A DNA stretch of 64,000 nucleotides from Basidiobolus meristosporus CBS 931.73. Its lineage: Eukaryota; Basidiobolomycota; Basidiobolomycetes; Basidiobolales; Basidiobolaceae. The notes beneath the pieces were generated by a model that saw only the letters and a program-made list of their open reading frames with translations, did not search any database and was not told the DNA's origin. The position numbers and the translations under genes were made by a program. Of this stretch, positions 63,577 through 64,000 are shown piece by piece. Each line of letters opens with the position of its first letter. Within the stretch, counting starts at the first letter, position 1. The stretch is from the NCBI GenBank assembly GCA_002104905.1, contig MCFE01000073.1, positions 121,180 to 185,179 on the forward strand. The letters run 5' to 3'.

Positions 63577-64000
63577 GGAAAATTAGCAGGGAGAAGAGAA
63601 GGAAGGAGCAAAAATTCCAGAAGTCAGAATTTATAGATGGATGGACAAGGGTAGATGGATGGATTATTCCTGGGTTAGGAAAATTAGCAGGGAGAAGAGA
63701 AGGAAGGAGCAAAAATTCCAGAAGTCAGAATTTATAGATGGATGGATTATTCCTGGGTTAGGAAAATTAGCAGGGAGAAGAGAAGGAAGGAGCAAAAATT
63801 CCAGAAGTCAGAATTTATAGATGGATGGACAAGGGTAGATGGATGGATTATTCCTGGGTTAGGAAAATTAGCAGGGAGAAGAGAAGGAAGGAGCAAAAAT
63901 TCCAGAAGTCAGAATTTATAGATGGATGGACAAGGGTAGATGGATGGATTATTCCTGGGTTAGGAAAATTAGCAGGGAGAAGAGAAGGAAGGAGCAAAAA
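63577..64000 (-). repeat. tandem array of about 101-base monomers
   Basis: The motif GGAAAATTAGCAGGGAGAAG starts at 63577, 63678, 63761, 63862 and 63963, so the period is 101 bases with one 83-base unit that lacks about 18 bases of an ATGG-rich piece. Units are almost identical. The array forms the 5' end of the element and continues past the window edge. Confidence 0.95.

Larger units (their letters stand above)
62681..64000 (-). mobile_element. ORF1-only LINE derivative with 5' monomer array (runs off the window)
   Basis: On the minus strand: 5' array of monomers (to 64000 and beyond), an ORF1-like gene (63536-62807), then a 3' UTR of about 120 bases ending GGCTTCTTT, AATAAAG, the TCACC...GGTGA hairpin (62693-62707) and TCCCTCCCC followed by TAACCCTAACC. 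There is no endonuclease or reverse transcriptase between ORF1 and the tail, so it must borrow ORF2 from the full LINE, as HAL1 elements do in mammals. Confidence 0.78.

Noticed and set aside
63577-64000. CRISPR-like array
   Set aside because: The 101-base units are contiguous and almost identical, without unique spacers, and the genome is fungal.

Overview
The window is nuclear DNA of a fungus, most likely an early-diverging (zygomycete-type) one. Coding genes are split by many short introns (mostly 45-100 bases, GT-AG) and match fungal housekeeping families. There is a fungal cell-wall glucanosyltransferase, and one gene (DCP2) carries what reads as a textbook minor-spliceosome (U12) AT-AC intron, a class lost from ascomycetes but kept in some early fungal lineages. 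The exact lineage (an Entomophthoromycotina- or Mucoromycota-like fungus would fit) is inference.

Bases 1-14300 are a dense run of conserved genes: WBP11-like splicing factor, glutathione peroxidase, mitochondrial ferredoxin YAH1, heme-binding DAP1 and NEM1 phosphatase on the minus strand; then bifunctional PFK-2/FBPase-2, decapping enzyme DCP2 and a PH-domain protein on the plus strand. Bases 14800-23850 are an aromatic amino-acid island: three tandem full-length 4-hydroxyphenylpyruvate dioxygenase (HPPD) genes, a truncated fourth, an inverted fifth, and a prephenate dehydratase gene. Bases 24280-34820 hold ubiquilin/DSK2, coatomer epsilon, AP-3 mu, SND2/TMEM208 and the rRNA methyltransferase SPB1. 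Bases 35700-40320 hold two secreted cell-wall proteins that end in the same CBM19-like cysteine module, one of them a GH72 glucanosyltransferase.

From about 41000 the sequence is AT-rich and gene-poor: a small unknown gene, decayed copia LTR pieces, a membrane sulfatase-fold protein, a tRNA-Arg(CCT)-like sequence, and a mitochondrial amphipathic-repeat protein (50640-52094). From 52700 to the right end it is a transposon graveyard: a broken copia element, an almost intact LINE (ORF1 with a frameshift, then ORF2 in the frame of ORF1's 3' part after a single stop), a 3' fragment of a second LINE copy, a SINE with a tRNA-like head and a LINE-like tail, and an ORF1-only LINE derivative whose 5' end is an array of about 101-base monomers running off the window. 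The LINE, SINE and ORF1-only element share one 3' tail with a conserved hairpin, so they look like one mobilisation family (autonomous parent plus two kinds of parasite). Telomere-like TTAGGG pairs lie at some element junctions.
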